A stretch of 64,000 nucleotides of DNA. Source: Microbacterium sp. Lineage in GTDB: Bacteria; Actinomycetota; Actinomycetes; Actinomycetales; Microbacteriaceae. Each line of letters starts with the position of its first letter. Within the stretch, counting starts at the first letter, position 1. The DNA is taken from NCBI GenBank assembly GCA_031177765.1, contig JAPSKH010000004.1, positions 1 to 64,000 on the forward strand, written 5' to 3'. The notes under the pieces were generated by a model. That model was not told the DNA's origin and ran no database searches. It saw only the letters and a program-made list of their open reading frames with translations. The position numbers and the translations under genes are program-made. Positions 1 to 7,638 of this stretch are shown one piece after another.

Positions 1-549
1 CTCCTCGAGCGAGCCGCCGCTCTCGTGATGCTTGGCGATGATGCTGCGCACGGCGTCGACGATCTCGCTGCGACCCCCGTAGCCGACGGCGAGGTTCACG
101 TGCATGCCGGGGTTGTCCTTCGTGCGCGCCCCCACCTCCGCCAGCACACGGGCGAGGTCGGCCGGCAGCACGTCAGCGCGTCCGACATGTCGGACGCGCC
201 AATCCCGCTCACGTGACAGCTCGTCGGCGAGCTCGGCGATGATCTCGATCAGGTCGGACAGCTCCTGGGTGTCGCGCTTGCGCAGGTTGTCGGTCGACAG
301 CAGGTACAGCGACGCCACCTTGACGCCGACGTCGTCGCACCAGCGCAGGAACTCCCTCATCTTCGCGGCGCCGGCACGGTGACCGTGTGCCGCCGATTCG
401 TACCCGAGCTGCCGCGCCCACCGGCGGTTCCCGTCGATCATCATCGCGACGTGGCCGGGCACCGTCGCCGGATCCAGACGCCGGCGGAGGCGGTTGATGT
501 AGAGGCGGTAGAGCGGTCCTCTGCCCTCGTTCGACCCTGCGCGCGCCAC
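1..549 (-). CDS. uppS: Isoprenyl (undecaprenyl-type) diphosphate synthase, C-terminus cut by window edge
   Basis: Cis-prenyltransferase that extends an allylic diphosphate with isopentenyl diphosphate to make the polyprenyl carrier for cell-wall synthesis; acts at the cytoplasmic face of the membrane. 183 codons are visible and the frame is open at base 1. Seen: the signature DGNRRWA at residues 39-45 with the catalytic Asp, the STDNLRKR segment, and VGYGGRSEI near the cut end, all in the family order. The GTG at 549 is chosen because a -10-like TAGCGT lies six bases upstream, as expected for a leaderless mRNA. The divergent neighbour is a hemolysin III-type gene, the usual actinobacterial pairing. 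Some members make shorter chains (for example decaprenyl), so product length is inferred only. Confidence 0.93.
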   Translation of the reverse strand, partial: MARAGSNEGRGPLYRLYINRLRRRLDPATVPGHVAMMIDGNRRWARQLGYESAAHGHRAGAAKMREFLRWCDDVGVKVASLYLLSTDNLRKRDTQELSDLIEIIAELADELSRERDWRVRHVGRADVLPADLARVLAEVGARTKDNPGMHVNLAVGYGGRSEIVDAVRSIIAKHHESGGSLEE

Positions 550-555
550 ACGCCT

Positions 556-561
556 ACGCTA
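556..561 (-). promoter_or_regulatory. -10 element for leaderless uppS
   Basis: TAGCGT on the minus strand ends six bases before the GTG start at 549. No Shine-Dalgarno could fit, so the transcript is predicted to begin at or next to the start codon. Confidence 0.5.
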
Positions 562-650
562 CCCCGCGAGCCGCGAGAGCCGCAGAGCGGTCACCCGCAT
601 GCCGCCGAGACAGGGCGCGGGGTATGTACCGAGCGGCATACGACGCCGCC

Positions 651-656
651 TACGCT
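651..656 (+). promoter_or_regulatory. -10 element for leaderless PAQR gene
   Basis: TACGCT is followed by six bases and then the ATG at 663. This favours 663 over the in-frame upstream ATG at 624. Confidence 0.5.
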
Positions 657-662
657 GGACGG

Positions 663-1406
663 ATGAGCCGTCGTGCGCGCCTGCCTCAAGCACCCGAGGT
701 CCCCGTGCTCCCGCTCCTGGATGCCGCCGCGGTCGACGCCGCGCGCCCGGAGCTCAAGCCCAGCTGGCGCGGCTGGATCCATGCCGGCACCTTCCCGGTC
801 GCGATCGCCGCCGGGGTGGTGCTCATCGTCTTCGCCGAGGGCGCGCCGGCGAAGTGGGCCTGCGCGGTGTTCATGGCGACGTCTCTGCTGCTGTTCGGCA
901 ACTCGGCCATGTATCACCGGTTCGACTGGCAGCCGCGCACGAAGGCGATCCTCAAGCGGATCGACCACGCCAACATCCTCCTGCTGATCGCCGGCACGTA
1001 CACCCCCATCGCCGCCCTCGGCCTTCCCCCCGACAAGGGCGTCCTGCTGCTGTCCGTGGTGTGGAGCGGCGCGCTCCTGGGCATCCTCTTCCGCGTCTTC
1101 TGGATCCACGCGCCCCGGTGGCTGTACGTCGCGCTGTACCTGGTGCTCGGGTGGGCGGCGATCATGTACATCGCCGACCTGTTCCAGGCCAACGCCGCGA
1201 TGATGATCCTGGTGATCGTCGGCGGCGTGCTCTACACCGTCGGGGCCGTGATCTACGCGCTCAAGCGCCCCAACCCGTGGCCCGGCCACTTCGGCTTCCA
1301 CGAGATCTTCCACGTGTGCACCGTGCTGGCCTTCCTGTGCCACTGGACCGCGTGCCTGCTCATCGCGCTGGCGCCGCTCACTCCCTCGCTGGGCGCGTCG
1401 GGCTGA
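663..1406 (+). CDS. PAQR / hemolysin III family membrane protein
   Basis: Seven-helix integral membrane protein of the hemolysin III (YqfA, PAQR) family, 247 residues. Seen: the three family motifs in order, namely SAMYHRFDW, DHANILLLIAGTYTPI and HEIFHVCTVLAFLCHW, which carry the Ser, Asp and three His residues proposed to bind a metal in this superfamily. A metal-dependent hydrolase activity has been proposed for the fold; true haemolytic activity is doubtful and the substrate is unknown. An ATG at 624 would add 13 residues, but it lies upstream of the predicted -10 element. Divergent from uppS, as in many actinobacteria. Confidence 0.9.
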   Translation: MSRRARLPQAPEVPVLPLLDAAAVDAARPELKPSWRGWIHAGTFPVAIAAGVVLIVFAEGAPAKWACAVFMATSLLLFGNSAMYHRFDWQPRTKAILKRIDHANILLLIAGTYTPIAALGLPPDKGVLLLSVVWSGALLGILFRVFWIHAPRWLYVALYLVLGWAAIMYIADLFQANAAMMILVIVGGVLYTVGAVIYALKRPNPWPGHFGFHEIFHVCTVLAFLCHWTACLLIALAPLTPSLGASG

Positions 1407-1417
1407 CGCGGCGGCGC

Positions 1418-1447
1418 CTGACGGGCACGCGAGCCGCGCGCCGTCAG
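1418..1447. terminator. Possible bidirectional terminator
   Basis: CTGACGG and CCGTCAG form a 7-bp inverted repeat with a 16-base loop between two convergent genes. The right arm overlaps the stop of the minus-strand gene. There is no T-tract. Weak support. Confidence 0.3.
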
Positions 1448-1767
1448 CGTGTGGGCGTGTCGTCGCCTCCGACGTCCCGGGTTCCGCCGTCCGCGGCGTC
1501 CGCGCGCTCGTCGTCGGCGCCCGTGGCGGCGGCTGCGCGCTGCGCCTGTGCCTCGGCTTCGAGCTGCTCGTCGAGGTCGGCACGCACGCGCCCTCGTCGG
1601 ATGCGGCGCATCATGTCCCACACCAGCAGGATGACCGCCAGCGCGATGAACACGATGATCGCGAACCCCCACGGCCCGGGCGTCACGAGGTCGGGGTCGA
1701 CCTGCTGCGTGGGGCTCGGCGTCGGCGTGGCCGCCACGCCGGCGAGTGCCGCGAGCGCATCGTGCAT
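1444..1767 (-). CDS. Small single-pass membrane protein of unknown function
   Basis: 107 residues if started at the ATG at 1767. Seen: a short Pro/Thr-rich N-terminus (TPTPSPTQQ), one hydrophobic helix at about residues 29-48 (WGFAIIVFIALAVILLVW), then a basic stretch (RRIRRGR) and an Ala/Glu-rich, probably helical cytoplasmic tail. I do not recognise the family. The position beside the hemolysin III gene and the DUF4307 gene is shared with other actinobacteria, where small membrane proteins of unknown function also occur. A longer frame continues upstream to 1821, but its extra residues look like low-complexity read-through. Confidence 0.65.
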   Translation of the reverse strand: MHDALAALAGVAATPTPSPTQQVDPDLVTPGPWGFAIIVFIALAVILLVWDMMRRIRRGRVRADLDEQLEAEAQAQRAAAATGADDERADAADGGTRDVGGDDTPTR

Positions 1768-1867
1768 GGGGGTCCTCGCTCTGCCCGCGTGCGGGCGTCG
1801 GTGGTCAGCGGCGATGCGCACGAACGCATAGCCTGGACTTCCACCCTATTCTCCGATGGGACCGTCC

Positions 1868-2260
1868 ATGACGACGCAGGACATGCTCGACGACCGCTAC
1901 GGGCGTCGGCGGTCGCCCGGACGCCGGTGGCTCGTGCTGGCGGGCATCCTGGCGGCGATCGCGGCCGTCGGCTGGTTCGGCTGGACCACCGTTCAGAGCT
2001 CCCTGGGCAGCGTCGATGCGGACACGACGTCGTTCGAGGTGATCGACGAGCACACCGTGATGCTCGGCTTCCAGATCACCGCGCCGGCGGGCCGGTCGGT
2101 CGCCTGCGCGATCGAAGCGCAGGACGAGGATCACGGCATCGTGGGGTGGCGCGTCGTCGAGATCCCGGCCTCCCCGCAGCACGCGCGTGCCTTCAGGGAG
2201 GCCATCCCGACCACGGCGGAGGCGACCACGGGTTTTGTCAACTCCTGCTGGGTGACGTAG
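1868..2260 (+). CDS. DUF4307 domain membrane protein
   Basis: 130 residues. Seen: the MTTQDMLDDRYGRR N-terminus typical of DUF4307 proteins, one transmembrane helix at about residues 22-40 (WLVLAGILAAIAAVGWFGW), and an extracytoplasmic domain of about 85 residues with two cysteines, one near the C-terminus (NSCWVT). The family is restricted to Actinomycetota and has no known function. ATG 1868 is preferred over ATG 1856 because the family begins with this sequence. A TATTCT hexamer at 1847-1852 would place the transcript start about eight bases upstream of 1868. Confidence 0.85.
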   Translation: MTTQDMLDDRYGRRRSPGRRWLVLAGILAAIAAVGWFGWTTVQSSLGSVDADTTSFEVIDEHTVMLGFQITAPAGRSVACAIEAQDEDHGIVGWRVVEIPASPQHARAFREAIPTTAEATTGFVNSCWVT

Positions 2261-2345
2261 TCTGTCGGCACTGCGATCCACATGCGCCCTGGCCCTGAGC
2301 CGGGGCGTTTGACTTATCGCACGTCCTGCAGACAAGGAGACACCC

Positions 2346-2837
2346 GTGTCGAACGACGCCCCCGTGACGTTCCTGACCCAGGAGGCCTACGACCGCCTCG
2401 CCGCCGAGCTCGAGCACCTCTCGACCACCGGACGCGAAGAGATCGCCAAGCGCATCGAGGCCGCTCGCGAAGAAGGCGACCTCAAGGAGAACGGCGGCTA
2501 CCACGCGGCCAAGGACGAGCAGGGCAAGCAGGAGGCCCGGATCCGCACCCTGCAGGAGCTGCTGAAGAACGCCAAGGTCGGCGAGGCGCCCGAGAGCACC
2601 GGCGTGGTCGAGCCCGGCACCGTCGTGACCGCCATCGTGGCCGGCGGCGAGGAGGTCTTCCTGCTCGGCAGCCGCGAGATCGCCGCCGGCTCCGAGCTGG
2701 ACGTCTACAGCGAGGCCTCGCCGCTGGGCGAGGCGATCATCGGCCGCAAGGAAGGCGAGAAGACCTCGTACACCGCCCCGAACGGGCGCGAGATCACCGT
2801 CGAGATCCTCAAGGTCGAGACCTACAACGGCCAGTGA
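2346..2837 (+). CDS. greA: Transcription elongation factor GreA
   Basis: Binds the RNA polymerase secondary channel and stimulates cleavage of backtracked RNA. 163 residues, normal length. Seen: an N-terminal coiled coil (about residues 8-75) with the acidic tip in the EEGDLKENGGYHAAK segment, and a C-terminal FKBP-like domain ending in GREITVEILKVE. GTG start with a strong Shine-Dalgarno (AAGGAGA) at 2334-2340. Neighbour of DUF4307 and a threonine dehydratase, a common actinobacterial order. Confidence 0.96.
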   Translation: MSNDAPVTFLTQEAYDRLAAELEHLSTTGREEIAKRIEAAREEGDLKENGGYHAAKDEQGKQEARIRTLQELLKNAKVGEAPESTGVVEPGTVVTAIVAGGEEVFLLGSREIAAGSELDVYSEASPLGEAIIGRKEGEKTSYTAPNGREITVEILKVETYNGQ

Positions 2838-2855
2838 GCCGGTGTCTCCGCGGTC

Positions 2856-4118
2856 CTAGTCGCGGATGACCGTCGGCGCGTAGCCGGCTTCCTCGAGCAC
2901 CGCGATGACGTGCGCCCGGTGCTCCTGCCCGCGCGTCTCGACGCTCAGCTGCAGGAACACCTCGTCGATCTGCAGCCCCTGCCCGTGGCGGGTGTGCAGC
3001 ACCTCCATCACGTTCGCGCCCGCGGCGGCCAGCAGCTCGGAGACACGCGCGAGCTGGCCGGGGCGATCGGGCAGCGGGATCCGCAGGGTCATGTACCGAC
3101 CGGATGCCGCCAGCCCGTGCGCGACGACGCGCTGGAGCAGCAGCGGGTCGATGTTGCCGCCGGAGAGGATGCTCACGGTCGGTCCGGTCGGCACGACCTT
3201 GCCCGCGAGGATCGCCGCGACGCCGACCGCGCCGGCAGGTTCGACGACCTGCTTGGCGCGCTCGAGCAGCACCAGCAGAGCGCGGGCGATGTCGTCATCC
3301 GACACGGTGACGACCTCGTCGACGAGGTCCCGGACGATCGCGAACGGCAGCTGACCCGGCCGCGCGACCGCGATGCCGTCCGCGATGGTCGGCGTCGTGG
3401 CGACATCCACCGGATGCCCCGCCCGCAGCGACGGCGGGTACGCCGCCGAGTTCTCGGCCTGGACCCCGATCACCCGGACGGCGCGTCCTCGGGCCGCCGC
3501 GCGCGCCTTCACCGCACCCGCGACGCCGGCGATCAGGCCGCCTCCTCCGATGCCGACCACCACCGTGTCGAGGTCGGGGAGCTGATCCATGAGCTCCAGC
3601 CCCAGCGTCCCCTGCCCCGCGATGATGTCCGGGTGGTCGAACGGGTGGATGAAGACGGCGCCGGTGCGCTCGGCGAACTCGGCCGCCATCCGCAGCGGCG
3701 TCTCGACGGTCGACCCCTCGAGGATGACGTCGGCGCCGTAGCCGCGCGTGGCCAGAAGCTTGGGAACCGGCACCCCGAGCGGCATGAAGATGGTCGCGGG
3801 GACGCCGAGCGCCTTCGCCGCCAGCGCGACCCCCTGCGCGTGGTTCCCCGCAGACGCGGCCACGACGCCGCGGGCGCGCTCCTCCTCGGTCAGCCGCGAC
3901 AGCCGGTAGGTCGCGCCGCGGATCTTGAACGAGCCCGTGCGCTGCAGGTTCTCGAGCTTCAGGTGCACGGGAACGCCCAGCAGGTCTGTCAGGTGCTGGG
4001 ACTCGTCCAGCGGCGTGCGGGAGATCACGCCCTCGAGCGCAGCGGCGGCGTCCTCGTAATCGGCGAGGCTCGGCGCGGCGGCGCTGCCGGGGGCGGCGGG
4101 GGGCATGGTCGTGGTCAC
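2856..4118 (-). CDS. ilvA: Threonine ammonia-lyase
   Basis: PLP enzyme that deaminates L-threonine to 2-oxobutanoate and ammonia. 420 residues. Seen: the PLP-lysine motif in TGSFKIRGA (about residue 63), the phosphate-binding GIGGGGLIAG loop, SGGNIDP near the end of the catalytic domain, and one C-terminal ACT domain of about 75 residues (RIPLPDRPGQLARVSELL). A single ACT domain and the overall length fit the catabolic-type/short IlvA class. The GTG at 4118 has GAGGAG upstream and forms a GTGA overlap with the stop of the preceding transporter gene, so the two are translationally coupled. Serine may also be a substrate. Confidence 0.92.
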   Translation of the reverse strand: MTTTMPPAAPGSAAAPSLADYEDAAAALEGVISRTPLDESQHLTDLLGVPVHLKLENLQRTGSFKIRGATYRLSRLTEEERARGVVAASAGNHAQGVALAAKALGVPATIFMPLGVPVPKLLATRGYGADVILEGSTVETPLRMAAEFAERTGAVFIHPFDHPDIIAGQGTLGLELMDQLPDLDTVVVGIGGGGLIAGVAGAVKARAAARGRAVRVIGVQAENSAAYPPSLRAGHPVDVATTPTIADGIAVARPGQLPFAIVRDLVDEVVTVSDDDIARALLVLLERAKQVVEPAGAVGVAAILAGKVVPTGPTVSILSGGNIDPLLLQRVVAHGLAASGRYMTLRIPLPDRPGQLARVSELLAAAGANVMEVLHTRHGQGLQIDEVFLQLSVETRGQEHRAHVIAVLEEAGYAPTVIRD

Positions 4119-5305
4119 GACGGGGTTCTCCTCGGTCGGGGGACGGTGCTCCAGATGAGGTCTCCTCGGGGTCTCGCGCCGGTCTCCCACGCCCGTTCGC
4201 TGAGGTAGACGGCGACGACGTTGACGAACGCGGCGAGCGGCACGGCGAACAGGGCGCCCGGGATGCCGGCGACCATCGCTCCCCCGGCGACGACCAGGAC
4301 CACCGCGAGCGGGTGCACCTTCACGGCGGAGCCCATGAGCAGCGGCTGCAGCACGTGCCCCTCCAGCTGCTGGACGCCCAGCACCACCACGAGCATCCAC
4401 AGCGCGATCCACGGGCCGTTGTAGACCAGGGCCAGGAACACGGCCACCGCGCCGGTGACGACCGCGCCGACGAAGGGGACGAAGGCGCCCAGGAAGACCA
4501 GGACGGCGACCGGGACGGCCAGCGGTACGCCCAAGAGGAACGCCCCCAGCCCGATTCCGATGGCGTCGATCGTGGCCACCAGCAGCTGCGTGCGAGCGTA
4601 GTTGACGACCGTCACCCACCCCGCCCGACCGGCGCCGTCCGCGGCGGGACGTGCCTTGCGCGGGAACATCCGCACGGTCCAGCGCCAGATGCCGGCGCCG
4701 TCCGCGAGCAGGCACAGCAGGATGAACAGCGTCAGCAGCGCGCCGGCCGCGACGTGTCCGAGCGTCGAGCCGATGGCCAGCGCACCGGACCACAGCAGCT
4801 CCGCCTGCTCCTGCGCGAAGGCCCACGCCTGCGCCAGCAGATCGTCGATCTGGTCGGCGCTGAGGTGGAGAGGCCCCTGGATCAGGTACTCGCGGAAGTC
4901 CTGGACGGCCTGCACCGTCCGCTCCTGAACCGACGGCCACTGCCGCGTGATCTGCCACACCGCCAGCCACAGCAGTCCCGTGACGACGGCGATCGTGACC
5001 AGCACCGACAGGACGATGGCCAGCCAACGGGGGAAGCGGTGGCGCAGCATCCATGCGAACGACGGCCACAGCAGCGCGGTGAGCAGGATCGCGATGAAAA
5101 GCGGAATGACCAGCAGCTTCAGCTGGATGATCAGCCACACCGCCACGCCCACGGCCGCAGCGACGACCAGCAGCCGCCACGCGTAGGCGGTGGCGACCCG
5201 CAGGCCCCGCGGGACCGTGCCGGACAGCTCGGTGGAGACGACTCTGCGCCGATCGCGGACGGCGTCGAGGAGCGAACCGCGAGGCTTGCCGTCGGTGCCG
5301 CTCAT
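4115..5305 (-). CDS. AI-2E family transporter
   Basis: 396-residue integral membrane protein. Seen: a basic N-terminus, paired helices from about residue 40 to 100, a soluble segment (about 105-165), then further helices with PFVGAVVTGAVAV and the family-typical LEGHVLQPLLMGSAVKVHPLAVVL near the C-terminus. The family (YdiK/PerM/TqsA-like) includes autoinducer-2 exporters and Na+/H+ antiporters, so the substrate cannot be assigned. It shares four bases with ilvA (GTGA), so export of a metabolite of threonine breakdown is conceivable but only inferred. Confidence 0.88.
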   Translation of the reverse strand: MSGTDGKPRGSLLDAVRDRRRVVSTELSGTVPRGLRVATAYAWRLLVVAAAVGVAVWLIIQLKLLVIPLFIAILLTALLWPSFAWMLRHRFPRWLAIVLSVLVTIAVVTGLLWLAVWQITRQWPSVQERTVQAVQDFREYLIQGPLHLSADQIDDLLAQAWAFAQEQAELLWSGALAIGSTLGHVAAGALLTLFILLCLLADGAGIWRWTVRMFPRKARPAADGAGRAGWVTVVNYARTQLLVATIDAIGIGLGAFLLGVPLAVPVAVLVFLGAFVPFVGAVVTGAVAVFLALVYNGPWIALWMLVVVLGVQQLEGHVLQPLLMGSAVKVHPLAVVLVVAGGAMVAGIPGALFAVPLAAFVNVVAVYLSERAWETGARPRGDLIWSTVPRPRRTPS

Positions 5306-5311
5306 CCCGCC

Positions 5312-5317
5312 AGTCTA
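5312..5317 (-). promoter_or_regulatory. -10 element for leaderless AI-2E transporter/ilvA operon
   Basis: TAGACT on the minus strand, six bases before the ATG at 5305. Confidence 0.5.
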
Positions 5318-5387
5318 GGTCGGCCGCATGCCTCGACGCTCATGTGACCGGTCGTCACGCGGCGCGTCCGGTGTCGGACGCCGTGGC

Positions 5388-5393
5388 TAGGCT
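5388..5393 (+). promoter_or_regulatory. -10 element for leaderless YcaQ-like gene
   Basis: TAGGCT, seven bases before the GTG at 5401. It sets the start there rather than at the upstream in-frame ATG at 5344. Confidence 0.5.
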
Positions 5394-5400
5394 GACGCGC

Positions 5401-6678
5401 GTGAAGTCGTCCCTCAGCCTGCCGGAGGCCCGGCGGATCGCCTTGTCCGCACAGGGCTTGGCCAAGCCACGACCCGCCCAGGCGGGAACACGGCAGCTCG
5501 CTGCCGCACTCTCGCGGATGGCGACCCTTCAGATCGACTCGGTGAACGTCTTCGCGCGCTCGCACTACATGCCGCTGTTCTCGCGGGTCGGGGCCTACGA
5601 TCCGGCGGCTCTGGACCGCCTGCTGTTCGCGCGGCGGGCACCGTACGTCGAGTACTGGGCGCACGTCGCGGCGTTCATCCCGGCGACGGACTGGGGCCTC
5701 TTCCGCTTCCGCATGGACGAGATGCGCGCCAAGTACGGGTCCGCACAAGACGGCTGGTTCGGGCAGCATCGCGAGACCGTCGACTGGGTCCGTGCAGAGC
5801 TCGCCGCGCGCGGGCCCCTGAGGCCCGCCCAGATCGAGCACGACGCCAGGCGGGGCGCACGCGGTCCCTGGTGGGACTGGGACGTGGTCAAGCGGGCCCT
5901 CGAGTATCTGTGGCTGTTCGGCGAGGTGGCCATCGCCGGGCGTCGCGGTTTCGAGCGCCGCTACGGTCTGGCCGAGCACGTGCTGCCGGCGGACGCGCTG
6001 AACATCCGCGTCGAGCGAGCCGACGCCATCCGTGAACTGGTGCGCAGGGCCGCCAGGGCGTACGGCGTCGCGACCGCCGCCGACCTCGCCGACTACTGGC
6101 GCCTGACCGACCGCAAGGCCGTGATGGCGGCGATCGGGGAGCTCACTGACAGCGGCGAGCTGCATCCGGTGACCGTCGACGGGTGGACCGCCGCAGGGCG
6201 CCCCGCGAAGGCATGGCTCCACGACAGCGCCGCCCTTCCTCGGCGCATCGACGCGGCGGCGATCCTGACGCCGTTCGACCCGGTCGTGTGGTTCCGGGAC
6301 CGGGCCGAGCGCCTTTTCGACTTCGCGTATCGCATCGAGATCTACACCCCGGCGCACAAGCGACGATTCGGCTACTACTCGCTTCCGGTGCTGGTGGATG
6401 ACGACCTGGTCGGCCGCGTCGACCTGAAAGCCGACCGCGCGGCGTCCACCCTGCTCGTGCAGTCGGCATGGTGGGAGCACGGACGCCCGACCCACGCCGC
6501 CGCGCGGCTCGCGGACGAGCTGCGCACGGCCGCCGCCTGGCAGGGACTCGGATCGATCTCCGTCTCGAGGTGGGGCGACGCGGTCGACGATCTCGCGCGG
6601 GCGCTTCCCGAAGCCGGGCGTCACGAGGCCGGTCCTGCCGAGCCGGTCGCGCTCGCCGCCGAGGAGCCGGCCGGATAA
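5401..6678 (+). CDS. Winged-helix DNA-binding protein, YcaQ/AlkX-like DNA glycosylase candidate
   Basis: 425 residues of the HTH_42 (AlkZ-like) superfamily. Characterised members are DNA glycosylases that remove bulky or cross-linked bases: Streptomyces AlkZ and E. coli YcaQ, which unhooks interstrand crosslinks. Seen: MATLQIDSVNVFARSHY at about residues 40-56, containing the Gln-hydrophobic-Asp motif that marks the YcaQ type in place of the Gln-x-Gln of AlkZ. Also seen are repeated winged-helix segments and the conserved C-terminal ILTPFDPVVW...RRFGYYSLPVL region. This points to a housekeeping crosslink-repair enzyme. A second superfamily member lies 1 kb downstream on the other strand with a changed motif. 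Confidence 0.85.
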   Translation: MKSSLSLPEARRIALSAQGLAKPRPAQAGTRQLAAALSRMATLQIDSVNVFARSHYMPLFSRVGAYDPAALDRLLFARRAPYVEYWAHVAAFIPATDWGLFRFRMDEMRAKYGSAQDGWFGQHRETVDWVRAELAARGPLRPAQIEHDARRGARGPWWDWDVVKRALEYLWLFGEVAIAGRRGFERRYGLAEHVLPADALNIRVERADAIRELVRRAARAYGVATAADLADYWRLTDRKAVMAAIGELTDSGELHPVTVDGWTAAGRPAKAWLHDSAALPRRIDAAAILTPFDPVVWFRDRAERLFDFAYRIEIYTPAHKRRFGYYSLPVLVDDDLVGRVDLKADRAASTLLVQSAWWEHGRPTHAAARLADELRTAAAWQGLGSISVSRWGDAVDDLARALPEAGRHEAGPAEPVALAAEEPAG

Positions 6679-6681
6679 CGT
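6676..6681 (+). promoter_or_regulatory. -10 element for the 6688 gene
   Basis: TAACGT, six bases before the GTG at 6688. It overlaps the stop codon of the preceding gene. Confidence 0.4.
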
Positions 6682-6687
6682 AGACGG

Positions 6688-7626
6688 GTGAGGCGGCGAC
6701 CGGTGGTGATCGGCATCGTGGTCGGCGCCGTCGCTCTCGTGGCGGTCGCCGTCGCAGCGTGGTGGTTCGGCTTCCGCCCGCCGACGGCGCAGGATGCCGC
6801 CGGTACATATCTGCGGGCGCTGGAGACCGGCGACCTCGCCGCCATCCAGGCGATGCGCGCTCCCCTCGATGAAGAGACGGATCGGATCATCGAGGAGTCG
6901 TTCGCGGGCGCGACCTCATACCTCGTCGACGCGCGCATCGAGGAGATGCGCGAGCGGAAGGCCGACCTCGTCTCGGTGCATGCGACCGCCGAGGTCGACG
7001 GCACGCGCCGTGACCTCCTCTTCGACCTCCGACGGTCCGGCGACCGGTGGTCTCTCGCCGGCGACTACCTGGCATCCGCCACGGTCGAGGTGGTGCTCGC
7101 CGGATCGGACGTCGCCGTGGGCGACGTGCGCATCGGGGGCGCCCTCGTGGGCGCCGGGACCGCGACGCCGCTCCTGCCCGCCGTCTATCCGGTCACCGCC
7201 GGACCGCGCGAGCTCCTCAGCGGAACATCAACCCTCGCCGTCAGCAATGATCGCGCCGAGCAGCTCGCCCTCGAGGTCACCCTCTCCCCCGACGCCGCCG
7301 CGTCCGCGCAGGAGCAGCTGAACGCCTATGCGTCCGCGTGCGCCGAGGCGGCCGAGACCGTGCCGGAGAACTGCGGGCTCGTGATCCCGTGGGCTGCCGA
7401 CCTCGCGCGGCTCGAGCGGATCGCCTTCCGCGTCGAACGGCTGCCCAGCATCACCCTCCTTCCCGAGAACGGGTCCTTCGCCGCGACAGAGGGCGTCATC
7501 GTCGCTACCGCGCATGGGACGGGCCACGACGGCCGCGACGGCTTCTTCACCTACCGGACCGACCAGTGGGCCCTGCGCGGCGCCTTCGGCTTCGACGACG
7601 GGATCATGGTGCTCACCGTCCGGTGA
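6688..7626 (+). CDS. Membrane-anchored extracytoplasmic protein of unknown function
   Basis: 312 residues. Seen: a basic start (MRRRP), one N-terminal transmembrane helix or uncleaved signal at about residues 6-27 (VIGIVVGAVALVAVAVAAWW), then an entirely extracytoplasmic region. The part after the helix (AQDAAGTYLRALETGDLAAIQAM) resembles the start of NTF2-like/DUF4878-type domains of actinobacterial lipoproteins. The second half is beta-rich with a single Cys pair (YASACAEAAETVPENCG). No lipobox and no catalytic motif are visible. It lies between two AlkZ-superfamily genes, probably without a functional link. Confidence 0.75.
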   Translation: MRRRPVVIGIVVGAVALVAVAVAAWWFGFRPPTAQDAAGTYLRALETGDLAAIQAMRAPLDEETDRIIEESFAGATSYLVDARIEEMRERKADLVSVHATAEVDGTRRDLLFDLRRSGDRWSLAGDYLASATVEVVLAGSDVAVGDVRIGGALVGAGTATPLLPAVYPVTAGPRELLSGTSTLAVSNDRAEQLALEVTLSPDAAASAQEQLNAYASACAEAAETVPENCGLVIPWAADLARLERIAFRVERLPSITLLPENGSFAATEGVIVATAHGTGHDGRDGFFTYRTDQWALRGAFGFDDGIMVLTVR

Positions 7627-7638
7627 CGCGGGCGACCC

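Noticed and set aside
1..600. Plus-strand frames of 92-95 codons over the uppS region
   Set aside because: They are antisense to uppS, whose DGNRRWA and YGGR motifs are clear.
4119..5180. Long minus-strand open frame running into ilvA that would make a 774-residue protein
   Set aside because: The N-terminal 350 residues are Arg/Gly/Ala-rich shadow sequence of the AI-2E transporter gene in another frame; the real ilvA start is the coupled GTG at 4118.
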